Part shown: positions 52,977 through 61,508 of the stretch, piece after piece
Position numbering within the stretch: the first letter of the stretch is position 1
Layout: each line of letters starts with the position of its first letter
Assembly (NCBI RefSeq): GCF_900343085.1
Contig: NZ_OPYI01000010.1
Coordinates: forward strand, 1 to 64,000
Length of the DNA: 64,000 bases
Source: Aedoeadaptatus coli
GTDB lineage: Bacteria; Bacillota; Clostridia; Tissierellales; Peptoniphilaceae
Reading direction: 5' to 3'
Program-made: the position numbers and the translations under genes
Notes under the pieces: generated by a model
Databases searched by the model: none
What the model was told of the DNA's origin: nothing
What the model saw: only the letters and a program-made list of their open reading frames with translations

Positions 52977-54611
52977 ATGGATCAGATTACGATTACAGAA
53001 TTTAAGGAAGCACTGATCAGTGCTTCGAATTTTTTAGAAATAAATAAAGAACACGTCAACGATCTCAATGTCTTTCCCGTTCCCGACGGGGACACGGGCA
53101 CGAATATGTCGAAGACCATAAAAAGTGCCGTGAAACAGGTTCTCGCATCCGACGCCACGGAGCTCGGCGCCTTGGCCGGCGAAATGAGCCGCGGCGCGCT
53201 CATGGGCGCCCGGGGCAATAGCGGCGTCATTCTTTCTCAACTGTTCAGAGGCTTTGCAGAAGGCCTCAAGGGGCAGGAGAAGCTCACCGTGCCGGTTCTC
53301 GCTCAGGCCATGAAGAGCGCATCGGAGATGACGTATCTCGCCGTCATGAAGCCGACAGAAGGCACGATTCTCACCGTGGGCCGTGAAAGCGCCGACTTCG
53401 CCGTGAAACACGCGAAGAAATACAGCGATTTGATCTTGTTCTCGGAAGCCGTGTTGGAAAGGGCGAAAGAATCTTTGGCCAACACGCCGAATCTCTTGCC
53501 CGTATTAAAAGAAGCCGGCGTCGTGGATGCCGGGGGCCAAGGGCTCGTAACCATTATGGAAGGGGCGCTGAAGGCCCTGAAAGGCGAGGCCGTCTTAGGT
53601 GAGGCGGAGGAAGCATCCGAACACGGCAAGGAAAAAATCGAGCGGAAAGAAATTTCCACAGATGACATTAAATTCGGCTACTGCACGGAATTTATCGTCA
53701 ACACGAAATCCAATCACGTGGAAGACCTGAAGGCGGATTTGATTCCCCGAGGCGACAGCCTGATCGTCGTCGGCGACGACAGCATGATTAAGGTCCACGT
53801 CCACACCAACGATCCGGGGCTCGCCATTCAAAGTGCGCTGAACTACGGCTTCTTAAAAGACATTAAAGTCGATAATATGCGCCTGCAACACTCCGAGCGC
53901 CTGTTCACCGACTACGAGGTGGAAGCCTCCAATGCCGAAGTGCCCGAAGAGAAGAAACCCTACGGTTTTGTCTCTATTTGCGCCGGAAAAGGCATCGAAG
54001 AAATTTTCCGTCAAGTCGGCGTGGACTATCTGGTCACCGGCGGACAAACCATGAATCCCAGTACGGAAGATATTTTGGCCGGCATCGACCGCGTCAATGC
54101 GGAACACATTTTCGTGCTTCCCAACAACAGCAATATTTTCCTCGCGGCGGAAGCGGCGGCAAAGATTTCCGATAAAGAGGTGACGGTCTTAAAGACCCGA
54201 TCCATTCCCGAAGGAATCAATGCATGCGTCCACTTTATGCCGGACAAGGGCGTCGAGGAAAATGTGGAATCCATGATGGAAGCCGTAGGCGATTTAACCA
54301 CCGGCCAGGTCACCTATGCCGTGCGGGATACGGAAATGGACGGCATCGCCATTAAAAAAGGCGACTACATCGGCATTTCCGGCAAGAAGATTTTGGCAAA
54401 GGGCCAATCCATTAATGAAACCACCGTCGAAATGATCGAAAAGATGGTGGATGAAGACGCGACATTCGTCTCTCTCTACGCCGGAGAGGACGTGAGCGAA
54501 GCCGATGCCGAAGCTCTCGAGGAAAGCCTGGAAGAAGCCTTCCCCGACATGGATGTGGAGATCTTGCGCGGCGATCAGCCCATTTACTATTATTTAATTT
54601 CAGTCGAGTGA
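52977..54611 (+). CDS. fakA: DAK2-domain fatty acid kinase subunit (FakA/YloV)
   Basis: The 544-aa protein has an N-terminal DAK2 nucleotide-binding domain with VPDGDTGTNMSKT (about 37-49), ARGNSGVILSQLFRG and DAGGQGLV, then a middle domain and a C-terminal DegV-like half. FakA with a FakB partner phosphorylates exogenous fatty acids. No FakB gene is in the window. It is paired with the Asp23-type gene and starts nine bases after it. Confidence 0.93.
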   Translation: MDQITITEFKEALISASNFLEINKEHVNDLNVFPVPDGDTGTNMSKTIKSAVKQVLASDATELGALAGEMSRGALMGARGNSGVILSQLFRGFAEGLKGQEKLTVPVLAQAMKSASEMTYLAVMKPTEGTILTVGRESADFAVKHAKKYSDLILFSEAVLERAKESLANTPNLLPVLKEAGVVDAGGQGLVTIMEGALKALKGEAVLGEAEEASEHGKEKIERKEISTDDIKFGYCTEFIVNTKSNHVEDLKADLIPRGDSLIVVGDDSMIKVHVHTNDPGLAIQSALNYGFLKDIKVDNMRLQHSERLFTDYEVEASNAEVPEEKKPYGFVSICAGKGIEEIFRQVGVDYLVTGGQTMNPSTEDILAGIDRVNAEHIFVLPNNSNIFLAAEAAAKISDKEVTVLKTRSIPEGINACVHFMPDKGVEENVESMMEAVGDLTTGQVTYAVRDTEMDGIAIKKGDYIGISGKKILAKGQSINETTVEMIEKMVDEDATFVSLYAGEDVSEADAEALEESLEEAFPDMDVEILRGDQPIYYYLISVE

Positions 54612-54612
54612 G

Positions 54613-54638
54613 AAGCAGGCGCAGGCCTGCTTTTTCAT
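54613..54638 (+). terminator. Terminator between fakA and recG
   Basis: AGCAGGC pairs with GCCTGCT around a short loop and is followed by five T residues. recG starts 11 bases later. Confidence 0.8.
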
Positions 54639-54648
54639 TGGAGGAGCC

Positions 54649-56679
54649 ATGGACCTCAGTTCAAGTATTTTAGAGATCAAAGGAATCGGCAAGAAAATTG
54701 CGGAAAAACTAAATAAGGCCTCCGTGTTTACCGTGGAAGATCTGTTGTATACGTTGCCGATTCGCTACGAAGACGGCAGCGCGCTCAAAGACTTTGCCCA
54801 CGCGGATTTCGACAAGCCCGCCACTTATTTCGTTCGTCTCGTGGAAAAAAAGCCCCGCCGCTACTTAAAAAAGGGCCTGAGCATGCAGACCTTTGTGATT
54901 TCCGACGGGGCGCGGGAAGGGGAAATGACCTTCTTCAACATGCCCTATTTGGACAAGAGCCTGAAGGTGGGAAAAGACTATTATATTTTCGGAAAGCCGA
55001 AATTTTTCAGAAACCGTCTGTCTTTTTCCGCGCCGAAATTTTTCGACGAGGCGAAGCGAAAAGAAGCCTTGGCCGTCTCGCCCGTCTATCCCATCTTAGG
55101 CGGCGTGGGACAAAAGGCCACGGCAAAATTTATTCAAGAGGCGCTGAGGGATGTGTTTATTCCGCCGGTGGTGCCTGAGTATCTCAGGGTGCGCTACGGT
55201 CTTATGACGGAGGCGGAAGCCCTGAAGGTGCTCCACGGACCGAAGCAATTGGATGATGCAAAAGTCGCCCTTCAGTCCTTGATCTTTTCGGAATTTCTCC
55301 GCTTTCAACTGGCTCTCGGCCGCTTTCATCGTAGCAAGAGCGAGGCGGGCTTTTCCATGGCAAAAACCGATTTAGCGGAAGTGATTTTATCCAATCTGCC
55401 CTTTGAGTTGACGGAAGGCCAAAAAGAGGCGTGGAAAGACATTCAGCGCGACATGGCCTCACCCAACCGCATGGAGCGCTTGGTGCAAGGGGATGTGGGC
55501 AGCGGGAAGACCGTGCTCGCTTTTCTCGCCATCGCTACCTGCGTGGCCTCGGGTCATCAGGCCCTCTTCATGGCGCCGACGGAAATCCTCGCCAAGCAGC
55601 ATTACGAAGAGGCCTTCGATTTATTTATGCCTCTCGGCGTGCGGGTGGAGCTCTTGACCGGGAGTACGAAGGAAAGCAAGAAAAAAATCATTCGGGAAAA
55701 TTTCGAAAGCGGCATCTGCGACGTGATTATCGGCACCCACGCTCTGTTCAACGAAGATTTAAAGAGCGATCGCATCGGCCTGACCATTACCGACGAGCAA
55801 CACCGCTTTGGCGTCATGCAGCGGGAAGCCCTTCAGGAAAAGCAGTCGAAAAGCGACCGCTTGATTATGACGGCGACGCCGATTCCGAGAAGCCTCGGCA
55901 TCGTCATGTACGGCAACACGAAGATTTCCTCCATTCGAACCATGCCAAAGGGACGAAAAGCCGTTCAGACCACGGTGATCAACGAATCTGGCCTGAAAGG
56001 TGCCTACGATTTTATGGAGCGGTTTTTAAAGAGCGGCCAACAGATTTATGTGGTCTGCCCGCTTATCGAAGAAAATCTCGATTTTCCACTCCACGCGGCG
56101 GAGGCCGTATATAAATATTTTTCTGAGGATCGGTTTAAAAACTACACCGTGGGCCTTATGCACGGGGCCCTATCATCGGAAGAAAAAAACGCGGTCATGG
56201 AAGCCTTTCAAAAGAACGAGGTGCAGATTTTGATTTCCACCACGGTCATCGAAGTGGGCGTCAATGTGGTGAATGCCAATCTGCTCTTCGTGTACGACGC
56301 CGATCGCTTTGGCCTCGCCACCTTGCATCAGCTACGGGGCCGCGTGGGCCGCGGGGATCAGGCGGCTTACTGCATTTTGCACAGCGCCAACGACAGCCTG
56401 AAGGCCGATGAGCGCCTTCGCATTATGGAACGCTCAGGCGACGGCTTCTACATCGCCGAAGAAGACATGAAGCTTCGCGGCGGCGGCGATTTCTTCGGCA
56501 CCCGCCAATCCGGCACCGTGGAATTTCGCGTCGGTGATCTGTTCGAAAACATGGACATTATGCGCTACGCCAAGGTGGAGGCCGACGCCATTTTACAGGG
56601 CGGGCATCTGAACGAAGACGAGGAGCCGGATCTATTAAAGGCAGTGGAAGCCTACGAAGCGCGGAGAAGCGGGATTTGA
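54649..56679 (+). CDS. recG: ATP-dependent DNA helicase RecG
   Basis: The 676-aa helicase reverses stalled replication forks. The wedge domain begins with IKGIGKKIAEKL and takes up about 1-240, followed by helicase motifs: Walker A GDVGSGKTVLA (near 282), the DEQH box with TDEQHRFGV, TATPIPRSL, and VIEVGVNVVNANL, then QLRGRVGRG. Length and motif order are normal. GGAGG precedes the ATG. Confidence 0.97.
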   Translation: MDLSSSILEIKGIGKKIAEKLNKASVFTVEDLLYTLPIRYEDGSALKDFAHADFDKPATYFVRLVEKKPRRYLKKGLSMQTFVISDGAREGEMTFFNMPYLDKSLKVGKDYYIFGKPKFFRNRLSFSAPKFFDEAKRKEALAVSPVYPILGGVGQKATAKFIQEALRDVFIPPVVPEYLRVRYGLMTEAEALKVLHGPKQLDDAKVALQSLIFSEFLRFQLALGRFHRSKSEAGFSMAKTDLAEVILSNLPFELTEGQKEAWKDIQRDMASPNRMERLVQGDVGSGKTVLAFLAIATCVASGHQALFMAPTEILAKQHYEEAFDLFMPLGVRVELLTGSTKESKKKIIRENFESGICDVIIGTHALFNEDLKSDRIGLTITDEQHRFGVMQREALQEKQSKSDRLIMTATPIPRSLGIVMYGNTKISSIRTMPKGRKAVQTTVINESGLKGAYDFMERFLKSGQQIYVVCPLIEENLDFPLHAAEAVYKYFSEDRFKNYTVGLMHGALSSEEKNAVMEAFQKNEVQILISTTVIEVGVNVVNANLLFVYDADRFGLATLHQLRGRVGRGDQAAYCILHSANDSLKADERLRIMERSGDGFYIAEEDMKLRGGGDFFGTRQSGTVEFRVGDLFENMDIMRYAKVEADAILQGGHLNEDEEPDLLKAVEAYEARRSGI

Positions 56680-56708
56680 TTGTTTCGATAAAGAGATTAT
56701 GCTAAAAT
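56680..56708 (+). promoter_or_regulatory. Candidate promoter of rsmD-coaD
   Basis: TTGTTT (56680-56685) and TAAAAT (56703-56708) are 17 bases apart, 16 bases before the rsmD start. The -35 begins right after the recG stop codon. Confidence 0.45.
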
Positions 56709-56724
56709 TTGAAGGGAAGTGGCC

Positions 56725-57279
56725 ATGCGCGTCATTGCGGGAGAAAAAAAGGGGCAGCGATTAAAGACGCCGAAAGGCGATCGCATTCGCCCCACGGAAG
56801 ATCGCATTAAGGAAAATGTATTTAATCTGCTCTACGGCCCCTTTAGCGGGGTCCTGGTATTGGATTTATTTTCCGGAACCGGTCATATGGGCATCGAGTT
56901 TTTGAGTCGCGGCGCCGAATCCGCGTGGTTTTGCGACAATCACCGGGAAAGTATTCGAATTACCCGTGAAAATATAAAGATAACAGGGTATAATGACAAG
57001 AGCAGGGTCGTGGAAGGATCTTTCGAGCACTGCCTCGAGCTTGCCCGGAATGAACATACGGCATTCGACTACATATACGTCGATCCTCCTTACGCGAATC
57101 GTGATTTTTACGATCGCACGGCCCACGCCGTCGGCGAGAGCCGCCTGCTTACACCGGGCGGCCGCATGCTGTTTGAAGCGCCGAAGGAGTATACTTTTTC
57201 CAATTATGAACACCTGGCATTGGTTCGGGAAAAGTCCTATGGAAAGAAGAAAATTTGGATTTATGAAAGTTGTGATTAG
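56725..57279 (+). CDS. rsmD: 16S rRNA (guanine-966-N2)-methyltransferase RsmD
   Basis: The 184-aa enzyme starts MRVIAGEKKGQRLKTPKG and has the SAM motif VLDLFSGTGHMGIEFLSRGA and the catalytic VDPPYAN (DPPY). ATG 56725 follows GAAGGGA by seven bases; an in-frame GTG at 56719 is too close to it. rsmD-coaD adjacency is the ylbH-coaD order. Confidence 0.95.
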   Translation: MRVIAGEKKGQRLKTPKGDRIRPTEDRIKENVFNLLYGPFSGVLVLDLFSGTGHMGIEFLSRGAESAWFCDNHRESIRITRENIKITGYNDKSRVVEGSFEHCLELARNEHTAFDYIYVDPPYANRDFYDRTAHAVGESRLLTPGGRMLFEAPKEYTFSNYEHLALVREKSYGKKKIWIYESCD

Positions 57280-57282
57280 AGT

Positions 57283-57762
57283 TTGAAAGTCATTTACGCC
57301 GGCAGTTTCGATCCGGTCACTTACGGTCACTTGGACATTATTCGCCGGGCGAAAGCTATTTTCGGCGAAGTCATCGTCGCCGTGTTGGACAACAAGAAAA
57401 AGCCCGGCTTCTTTACCGTAGAAGAGCGGCTGGCCCTTTTGCGGGAGACCTTAAAAGAGGATGAAGACGTCGAAGTGGATCACTTCGAAGGGCTCCTCGT
57501 GGATTACGCGAAAAAAAGAAATGTTTCTACGGTGGTTCGCGGTTTGCGCTCCAATTCGGATTTCGAAAACGAGTATACCGTGGCCATGGCCAACAAAAAT
57601 TACGGAACCAATTTGGAAACCGTCTTTCTGTTGACGACCCAGGAGCATTTGTTTATCAGCTCGTCCCTTGCAAGGGAAGTGGCTATGTTTGACGGCGATA
57701 CGTCGCTGTTTGTGCCCGAAGTGGTGGGAGAAGCAATGAAGAGGAAAGTGAGAGGAAGGTAG
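57283..57762 (+). CDS. coaD: Pantetheine-phosphate adenylyltransferase
   Basis: The 159-aa enzyme forms dephospho-CoA. AGSFDPVTYGHLDIIRRA (about 6-23) carries the TxGH nucleotidyl-transfer motif, and FLTTQEHLFISSSLAREVA-type sequence (here with LLTTQ) is the second signature, containing ISSS. The start is TTG at 57283, three bases after the rsmD stop, with only a weak ribosome binding site, so it is probably translated by coupling. With coaBC in this window it gives two of the late CoA steps. Confidence 0.97.
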   Translation: MKVIYAGSFDPVTYGHLDIIRRAKAIFGEVIVAVLDNKKKPGFFTVEERLALLRETLKEDEDVEVDHFEGLLVDYAKKRNVSTVVRGLRSNSDFENEYTVAMANKNYGTNLETVFLLTTQEHLFISSSLAREVAMFDGDTSLFVPEVVGEAMKRKVRGR

Positions 57763-57765
57763 CTT

Positions 57766-58200
57766 ATGGAAGTTATGCGTTACATCGAAGATTTAAAAGA
57801 TTTACTGGAAGTGAGTTCCACGATCCCCTTGACGGGAAAAGTGATGGTCGACAAGGAAGAAGTCAACGAACTTCTGAACCAAATCGAATCTCAATTTCCT
57901 CAAGATTTAGCCGAAGCGCAAAGCATTCGCGACCGCAAAGATGAAATCGTCAATGAAGCCAATATGCAGGCAAAGCAAATCATTCAAGCGGCCCATGTGG
58001 AAGCACAAAAGCTCGTCAATGAAGACGAAATCACTCTTGCCGCTCAAGAACAGGCCAGAGAAATCATGAACCGCGCCGAAATTGAATCGGATCAAATTCG
58101 CCTTTCGGCTCGTGATTACGTGGACAATATGTTGGAAAACACCCAAGTCCACTTGTCCGACATGATTAAAACCATCAACGAAAACAGAAAAGAGCTTTAA
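57766..58200 (+). CDS. Coiled-coil protein of unknown function next to coaD
   Basis: The 144-aa, charged protein is predicted mostly helical. From about residue 38 to the end it has a heptad-like pattern with many Glu, Gln, Ala and Ile, and AQEQAREIMNRAEIESDQIRLSAR resembles the coiled coils of DivIVA and V-ATPase stator subunits. No signal peptide or membrane helix is seen. Similar proteins lie after coaD in other Clostridia, sometimes called ATPase, but without nucleotide-binding motifs here. It starts three bases after coaD. Function unknown. Confidence 0.8.
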   Translation: MEVMRYIEDLKDLLEVSSTIPLTGKVMVDKEEVNELLNQIESQFPQDLAEAQSIRDRKDEIVNEANMQAKQIIQAAHVEAQKLVNEDEITLAAQEQAREIMNRAEIESDQIRLSARDYVDNMLENTQVHLSDMIKTINENRKEL

Positions 58201-58223
58201 AAAACGGCCTCGCGCCGTTTTTT
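58199..58223. terminator. Bidirectional terminator between the coiled-coil gene and tmcAL
   Basis: AAAAAACGGC pairs with GCCGTTTTTT around CTCGC. It is symmetric and lies between convergent genes; the first A residues are part of the stop codon. Confidence 0.9.
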
Positions 58224-58229
58224 CATTGC

Positions 58230-59348
58230 TCAGAAGCCTCGATAATCCCGTCCCATTTCCCCGGAGGTGAGCACGCTCCAAAGGTCCGTGGCCTTTTCTT
58301 CGAAAGCCAAGAACCGTTTTTCATCGAGAGAGCATTTTTTCACTTGTTTGTAATTGGTAAGTAAGGTAACGGACGAATCCTTCGCCTTGCGTAGATAGTC
58401 TTTCCCTTTCTCGGAAAATGCCAAGACCTGAAAAGTATGCTGACGGGCCATGGCCGCCTCGACGGACGCCTTATCCATTCCGAGAGATGCGTGGAACATG
58501 AGGCGGGCGATGCGCCAGCGGGAATAGCGCCGAGTCTTCGCCAGCTCCGTGAATTCATCATAGGTCTTGGCCTCGCGCAAACAGGCGCGGATTCGCTTGT
58601 CCAGTCCGATTTCGTAGCCGGCAAAGGATGTGAGATCCGGGGGAGAAGAAAGCCACAGGCCGCGGTAGAAGCGGTAGAGGGATTCGACCAAATCCGATTC
58701 CTTGTATTGAGGCGCTGATCCCGCGCAGAAATGCTCGATTTGATGCGGGTCGATCATGGCGCGAATGGCCGATGCGGAGCATGTCTTCTCGTTGTCTTGG
58801 GCTCGCTCCACCATCACGAGAGGAATCGCCGGCGCCAATTGCTTCAGGCTTTTATAGTAGCCGTAAGCCAAGAGGGCGTTAGACTGAAACACCTGAGCCC
58901 AAGATTTATCCTCCGCCTCCAAAGCCTGTTTGTACGCCGCGGCATAGGATGCGCCGCTTTCCATGGCCGTTCTGAGGCGGGAATGAAATTCTTCGGTCTT
59001 TTCGTAGCGATAAATGGCATCGAAAGTCGCGTTGTCGCCGAATTCCGTGCCGCAAAAGACGGCGTCGATGAAAGGCAATCGACTCGCGACAGCCATGGCG
59101 CCTCGGGAAAAATACTCGCCGCCGGAGGTGGCCGACTGCACCGGATGGGTAATCACCACATCGGCACCGTTTTTCACAAGGTCATTCGCCCGTGTAAACT
59201 TGTCTGTGACAACGGGCAGGCCCCGCTGCGTAAAAGAGGCGCTCATTAAAACGACGACGCCATAGCCGCATTCTTTGGCGCGTCGGATTAGGTATGTATG
59301 GCCGTAATGCAGAGGGTTGGTCTCCGCCACGATGAGTGCATAGGGCAT
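58230..59348 (-). CDS. tmcAL: tRNA(Met) cytidine acetate ligase TmcAL (YlbM)
   Basis: The 372-aa enzyme uses acetate and ATP to form N4-acetylcytidine in the elongator tRNA(Met) anticodon. The N-terminal nucleotidyltransferase fold has AETNPLHYGHTYLIRRAKE (HxGH motif) and the later TCSASAIRAMI (the SxTxIR-like second motif). ATG 59348 is preferred because AAAAGGA lies eight bases upstream and it gives the family N-terminus; the ATG at 59366 has no such site. It is divergent from ackA, which consumes or makes acetate. Confidence 0.9.
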   Translation of the reverse strand: MPYALIVAETNPLHYGHTYLIRRAKECGYGVVVLMSASFTQRGLPVVTDKFTRANDLVKNGADVVITHPVQSATSGGEYFSRGAMAVASRLPFIDAVFCGTEFGDNATFDAIYRYEKTEEFHSRLRTAMESGASYAAAYKQALEAEDKSWAQVFQSNALLAYGYYKSLKQLAPAIPLVMVERAQDNEKTCSASAIRAMIDPHQIEHFCAGSAPQYKESDLVESLYRFYRGLWLSSPPDLTSFAGYEIGLDKRIRACLREAKTYDEFTELAKTRRYSRWRIARLMFHASLGMDKASVEAAMARQHTFQVLAFSEKGKDYLRKAKDSSVTLLTNYKQVKKCSLDEKRFLAFEEKATDLWSVLTSGEMGRDYRGF

Positions 59349-59374
59349 GATTTCAATCCTTTTCATCTCTTTTC

Positions 59375-59403
59375 TTCGACAAGGAACGATTATATGATAT
59401 AAT
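59375..59403 (+). promoter_or_regulatory. Promoter of ackA
   Basis: TGATATAAT (59395-59403) is an extended -10 with a perfect TATAAT. TTCGAC at 59375-59380 is a partial -35 at 17 bases. The start lies 39 bases downstream, preceded by AAGGAGG. Confidence 0.6.
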
Positions 59404-59441
59404 AACTGCGGTCAAAATGAAAATGCTTAAGGAGGAAATAC

Positions 59442-60632
59442 ATGAAAATTTTAGTCATTAACTGTGGCAGCTCTTCTCTGAAATACCAGTTAATCGATAT
59501 GGAAGATAAGAAAGTTCTCGCCAAAGGTTTAGCAGAACGGATCGGCATCGAAGGCGGCCGCGTAAAATACGAAGCAGCCGGCAAAGACGAAATCGTCATC
59601 GAAGAAATGCTCGCCGATCACAAGGCAGCTCTTAAAATCGTCTTGGATTCTCTGCAACACGCTGAATACGGCGCCGTTAAGAGCTTAGACGAAATCGATG
59701 CCGTCGGCCACCGCGTCGTTCACGGCGGCGAAGCCTTTGCCGAATCGGTGATTATCGACGACGAGGTCATGAAAGCCATTAACGACAATGTTGAAATTGC
59801 ACCCCTGCACAATCCGCCGAACATTATCGGTATCGAAGCCTGCAAGGAAATCATGGGCGACATCCCCATGGTCGCTGTATTCGACACGGCTTTCCACCAA
59901 ACCATTCCGGCATTAAACTACATCTATGCCCTTCCCTACGAATACTACGAAAAATACAAAGTTCGTCGCTACGGCTTCCACGGCACCAGCCACCAATACA
60001 TTACGGGACGTGCCGCTGAAATGCTCGGCAAGGACCTCGACGATGTAAACTTAATTACCTGCCACTTAGGTAACGGCTCCAGTATCAGCGCCGTCGTCGG
60101 CGGTAAATGCTACGACACCACCATGGGCTTTACGCCTCTCGAAGGCCTGGCCATGGGTACCCGTACCGGCGACATGGACCCTGCCATCGTTCCCTTCATC
60201 ATGGACAAAGAAAACCTCTCTACCGAAGAAATGTCCAATGTCATGAACAAAAAGAGCGGCGTCTTGGGCATCAGCGGCGTTTCCAGCGACTTCAGAGACT
60301 TGGAAGAAGCAGCTGAAAAGGGCAACGAACGGGCACAACTGGCTCTGGATATTTTCGAAAACCGCGTCCGCAAATTCATCGGCGCCTATTTAACCGAAAT
60401 GGATCACTGCGACGGCATTATCTTTACGGCCGGCGTCGGCGAAAACTCTATTTCCACGAGAGAACGCGTCATCGACGGCTTAGCTTCCTTAGGCATTAAG
60501 ATCGATCGCGACAAAAACGACATGCGCGGCAAAGAAGCCGTCATCAGTGCCGACGATTCTTCCATTCCCGTATTGGTCATTCCCACCAACGAAGAATTAA
60601 AAATCGCCATGGAAACGGCTAAACTCGTTTAA
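59442..60632 (+). CDS. ackA: Acetate kinase
   Basis: The 396-aa enzyme interconverts acetyl phosphate with acetate and [16 protein letters not shown] starts it; [32 protein letters not shown] and [14 protein letters not shown] are the five expected substrate motifs. Its codon choice looks more biased than neighbouring genes, which fits high expression. pta is not adjacent. No terminator is seen before the yceD promoter. Confidence 0.98.
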   Translation: MKILVINCGSSSLKYQLIDMEDKKVLAKGLAERIGIEGGRVKYEAAGKDEIVIEEMLADHKAALKIVLDSLQHAEYGAVKSLDEIDAVGHRVVHGGEAFAESVIIDDEVMKAINDNVEIAPLHNPPNIIGIEACKEIMGDIPMVAVFDTAFHQTIPALNYIYALPYEYYEKYKVRRYGFHGTSHQYITGRAAEMLGKDLDDVNLITCHLGNGSSISAVVGGKCYDTTMGFTPLEGLAMGTRTGDMDPAIVPFIMDKENLSTEEMSNVMNKKSGVLGISGVSSDFRDLEEAAEKGNERAQLALDIFENRVRKFIGAYLTEMDHCDGIIFTAGVGENSISTRERVIDGLASLGIKIDRDKNDMRGKEAVISADDSSIPVLVIPTNEELKIAMETAKLV

Positions 60633-60637
60633 ATTCC

Positions 60638-60667
60638 TTGACAGGAGACCGTTTCTTATCATATAAT
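60638..60667 (+). promoter_or_regulatory. Promoter of yceD-rpmF
   Basis: A perfect TTGACA (60638-60643) and a perfect TATAAT (60662-60667) are separated by 18 bases, the best consensus promoter in the window. The start lies 29 bases downstream. Confidence 0.8.
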
Positions 60668-60696
60668 AGCTTGCAGCAGTTTTAGAGGTGATACCT

Positions 60697-61206
60697 TTGC
60701 GTAGAGAATTTTCTGATTTTTTACAAGGAAGTGACATCCACAAACACGTCGAAGGTCAGCTGATGAAAGAAGACAGTCCCTTGGATTTAGAAGGTCTCGA
60801 TCTTCTCGATCCCGTTGACTACGATATGGACATCTACAAAGTCGATGGGGACTTGGAAGTCGACGTTCACGTGACCTACGACATCAAAACCCCGTGTGAT
60901 CGCTGCTTGAAGACGGTGGAAGAAACCATCGACAGCGAATCCCATGTGGTCGTAACCACCGATGAGGAAGAGGACGACGAGGCGAACGTGCTTCTCGTCG
61001 AAACATTGGATGAATTTCCGTTGGCGGAAATAGTATTCTCGCAAGTGATAACATCCGTACCGATCAAAGTTTTGTGCGATGATGATTGCAAGGGACTTTG
61101 CCCGGTCTGTGGTGAGGATTTAAACGAACATCCCGATCACCATTGTGAATCGGAAGGCATCAGCCCCTTTGAATCCTTGAAAAATCTATTTGATGAAAAA
61201 GCATAA
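60697..61206 (+). CDS. yceD: YceD family protein (DUF177)
   Basis: The 169-aa protein has PCDRCLKTVEETI in the middle and a cysteine cluster CKGLCPVCGEDLNEH near the end, the DUF177 pattern, possibly zinc-binding. In bacteria it precedes rpmF and is linked to 23S rRNA and 50S assembly. The TTG at 60697 lies six bases after AGAGGTG; the GTG at 60688 is part of that site. It corresponds to ylbN of Bacillus. Confidence 0.88.
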   Translation: MRREFSDFLQGSDIHKHVEGQLMKEDSPLDLEGLDLLDPVDYDMDIYKVDGDLEVDVHVTYDIKTPCDRCLKTVEETIDSESHVVVTTDEEEDDEANVLLVETLDEFPLAEIVFSQVITSVPIKVLCDDDCKGLCPVCGEDLNEHPDHHCESEGISPFESLKNLFDEKA

Positions 61207-61225
61207 GAGATAGGGAGGTGTAGAC

Positions 61226-61414
61226 ATGGCAGTACCTAAGAGTAAAACTTCGAAACAACGTAAAAACAAGAGACGTGCATCTTCTTATCGTCTGAATAAA
61301 ACGACTGTCGCTGAGTGCCCCAATTGCCACGAAGCGAAGTTACCCCACCGTATTTGCCCGAGCTGCGGCTACTACGATGGCAAAGAAGTTATCGCAACTT
61401 CTGAAGAAGTATAA
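61226..61414 (+). CDS. rpmF: 50S ribosomal protein L32
   Basis: The 62-aa basic protein begins AVPKSKTSKQRKNKRR and has two CxxC pairs (CPNCH and CPSCG), the zinc-ribbon form of L32. AGGGAGGTG precedes the ATG. plsX, which usually follows rpmF, is absent; two terminators follow instead. Confidence 0.98.
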   Translation: MAVPKSKTSKQRKNKRRASSYRLNKTTVAECPNCHEAKLPHRICPSCGYYDGKEVIATSEEV

Positions 61415-61450
61415 GAAAAGAGCTTCCGATTTTTCGGAAGCTCTTTTTGC
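61415..61450 (+). terminator. Terminator after rpmF
   Basis: AAGAGCTTCCGA pairs with TCGGAAGCTCTT around a TTTT loop and is followed by T residues. Confidence 0.9.
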
Positions 61451-61457
61451 ATTAGAA

Positions 61458-61484
61458 AACCCCCGGTTTAACCGGGGGTTCTCT
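61458..61484 (-). terminator. Terminator of the M29 aminopeptidase gene, possibly bidirectional
   Basis: AACCCCCGG (61458-61466) pairs with CCGGGGGTT (61472-61480) with a short T-A rich loop. It is 25 bases beyond the aminopeptidase stop. The base runs beside it are mixed, so its strength is uncertain; it may back up the rpmF terminator. Confidence 0.65.
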
Positions 61485-61508
61485 TTTCGGGCACCCTTCA
61501 GTGTCCTT

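Noticed and set aside
55431-56114. Plus-strand open frame of 227 codons inside recG
   Set aside because: It lies in another frame of the helicase core, has no ribosome binding site and an Arg/His-rich composition.
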